Part shown: piece after piece, positions 4,819 through 5,374 of the stretch
Position numbering within the stretch: position 1 is the first letter of the stretch
How the letters are laid out: the number at the start of each line of letters is the position of its first letter
NCBI GenBank assembly: GCA_026387055.1
Contig: JAPLML010000242.1
Location: forward strand, 1 to 5,374
Length of the DNA: 5,374 nucleotides
Reading direction: 5' to 3'
Origin: Planctomycetota bacterium
GTDB taxonomy: Bacteria > Planctomycetota > Phycisphaerae > FEN-1346
The notes under the pieces: generated by a model
What the model was told of the DNA's origin: nothing
Database searches by the model: none
The model's input: only the letters and a program-made list of their open reading frames with translations
Made by a program: the position numbers and the translations under genes

Positions 4819-5374
4819 TCAGAACGCGATGGTATCGGTACCTTCCGACTTCACGTCCACGATGCGTTTGCCGTCGATCAGCACCTGGTACGCTGCGCCC
4901 TTCTTCGCGCGGACCACGGCCTTGCCGCCCTCGATCCTTACCGGCAGCGGCGCGACGATGCGGTGTCCGCCCTCGGCCGCCACCGCGAGCGAGTCGAGCT
5001 CGCCGTCGAGCACCAGGCGCAGGCTCATCAGGCCGCACGGGTTGATGAACGGCCCCTGCCGCCGCTGCGCACCGAGGTCGAACGAGTCCGGCAGGCACCC
5101 GACGTACGGCCCGTCGGGCGCCTCCTGCTGCTCGCCCGAGATCAGGATGCCGCGCGCCAACTGCGCCCAGTCGAGCGTTTTGTCGTGCGGCGCGAGGAGC
5201 GTGAGGGCGTAGGCGTACACGCCGCCGCACCACGGGACGGGCAGGCCCATCCAGGTCGGCGCCCGCCAGTTCGTCGCCCCGTACACGGGAACCGTGCTGT
5301 AGAGCATGATGGGCTGCCGCTCCCACAGGTACACGAACGGCACGCCGCTCAGGGCCCACCGCCGCGCCTCGGCC
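4819..5374 (-). CDS. C-terminal part of an unidentified larger protein (5' end outside window)
   Basis: The reading frame is open to the right edge of the window, so the visible 184 residues are the C-terminal end of a longer protein; an internal GTG at 5343 is not a convincing start because coding-like sequence (EARRWALSG) continues upstream of it. The first half is rich in Trp, Tyr and Pro (VPFVYLWERQPIMLYST, then ATNWRAPTWMGLPVPWCGG), resembling the aromatic helical hairpins of (alpha/alpha)6 carbohydrate-active enzymes. The last ~60 residues alternate as beta strands (GGHRIVAPLPVRIEGGKAVV, then YQVLIDGKRIVDV), suggesting a terminal beta-sandwich. A glycoside hydrolase- or lyase-like protein is therefore a possibility, but I recognise no catalytic motif, and any signal peptide would lie outside the window. 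It is convergent with the HU gene and functionally unrelated as far as can be seen. Confidence 0.75.
   Translation of the reverse strand, partial: AEARRWALSGVPFVYLWERQPIMLYSTVPVYGATNWRAPTWMGLPVPWCGGVYAYALTLLAPHDKTLDWAQLARGILISGEQQEAPDGPYVGCLPDSFDLGAQRRQGPFINPCGLMSLRLVLDGELDSLAVAAEGGHRIVAPLPVRIEGGKAVVRAKKGAAYQVLIDGKRIVDVKSEGTDTIAF

Noticed and set aside
4433..5359. 308-codon minus-strand open frame at the right edge
   Set aside because: It overlaps the HU gene antisense and is Arg/Ala-rich; the frame ending at 4819 gives a far more protein-like sequence with conserved-looking aromatic blocks.
1..5374. CRISPR array, tRNA/rRNA, IS elements or integrase
   Set aside because: I saw no spaced repeat array, no tRNA-like cloverleaf, and no transposase motif or terminal inverted repeats. 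Small repeats such as 2123-2140 are single tandem duplications.

Overview
The window is high-GC bacterial DNA. It carries two housekeeping-type genes (lepA and an HU/IHF-family protein), a small accessory cluster to their left, and the 3' end of an unidentified gene at the right edge. Near-exclusive G/C-ending codons in lepA, a lepA that seems to be read from a leaderless start, and the style of the LepA and HU proteins suggest an uncultured planctomycete-like bacterium. That assignment is an inference and was not tested by a search.

Layout. Positions 1-238 are non-coding: a very C-rich stretch with a G-quadruplex motif on the minus strand, then a good sigma-70-type promoter (174-202) and a ribosome-binding site. 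Positions 239-1273 (+) encode a beta-class amino-DNA methyltransferase. Convergent with it, and overlapping its 3' end by 26 nt, is a two-gene minus-strand operon. The first gene (1694-2098) encodes a 134-residue protein I do not recognise. The second (1248-1697) encodes a 149-residue protein with an Rx4H motif of the HEPN RNase type; the two are joined by an ATGA stop/start overlap. The leader of this operon holds a promoter, a 9-bp tandem repeat and a short palindrome that together look like an autoregulatory site. No recognisable restriction endonuclease is present. The three genes therefore look like an accessory defence or toxin-antitoxin island made of an orphan methyltransferase and a HEPN pair, and this is the most interesting part of the window.

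Divergent from the island, 2260-4056 (+) encodes full-length LepA (EF-4), a translational GTPase. Its -10 box lies only about 7 bp before the preferred ATG. A hairpin straddles its stop codon, and a T-rich termination candidate follows. After a 269-bp gap with a likely promoter and a long 5' leader, 4326-4616 (+) encodes an HU/IHF-family nucleoid protein with an altered DNA-binding arm, closed by a strong intrinsic terminator (4660-4695).

From the right edge down to 4819 (-) runs the C-terminal 184 residues of a larger protein whose start lies outside the window. It is convergent with the HU gene and I could not identify it with confidence.
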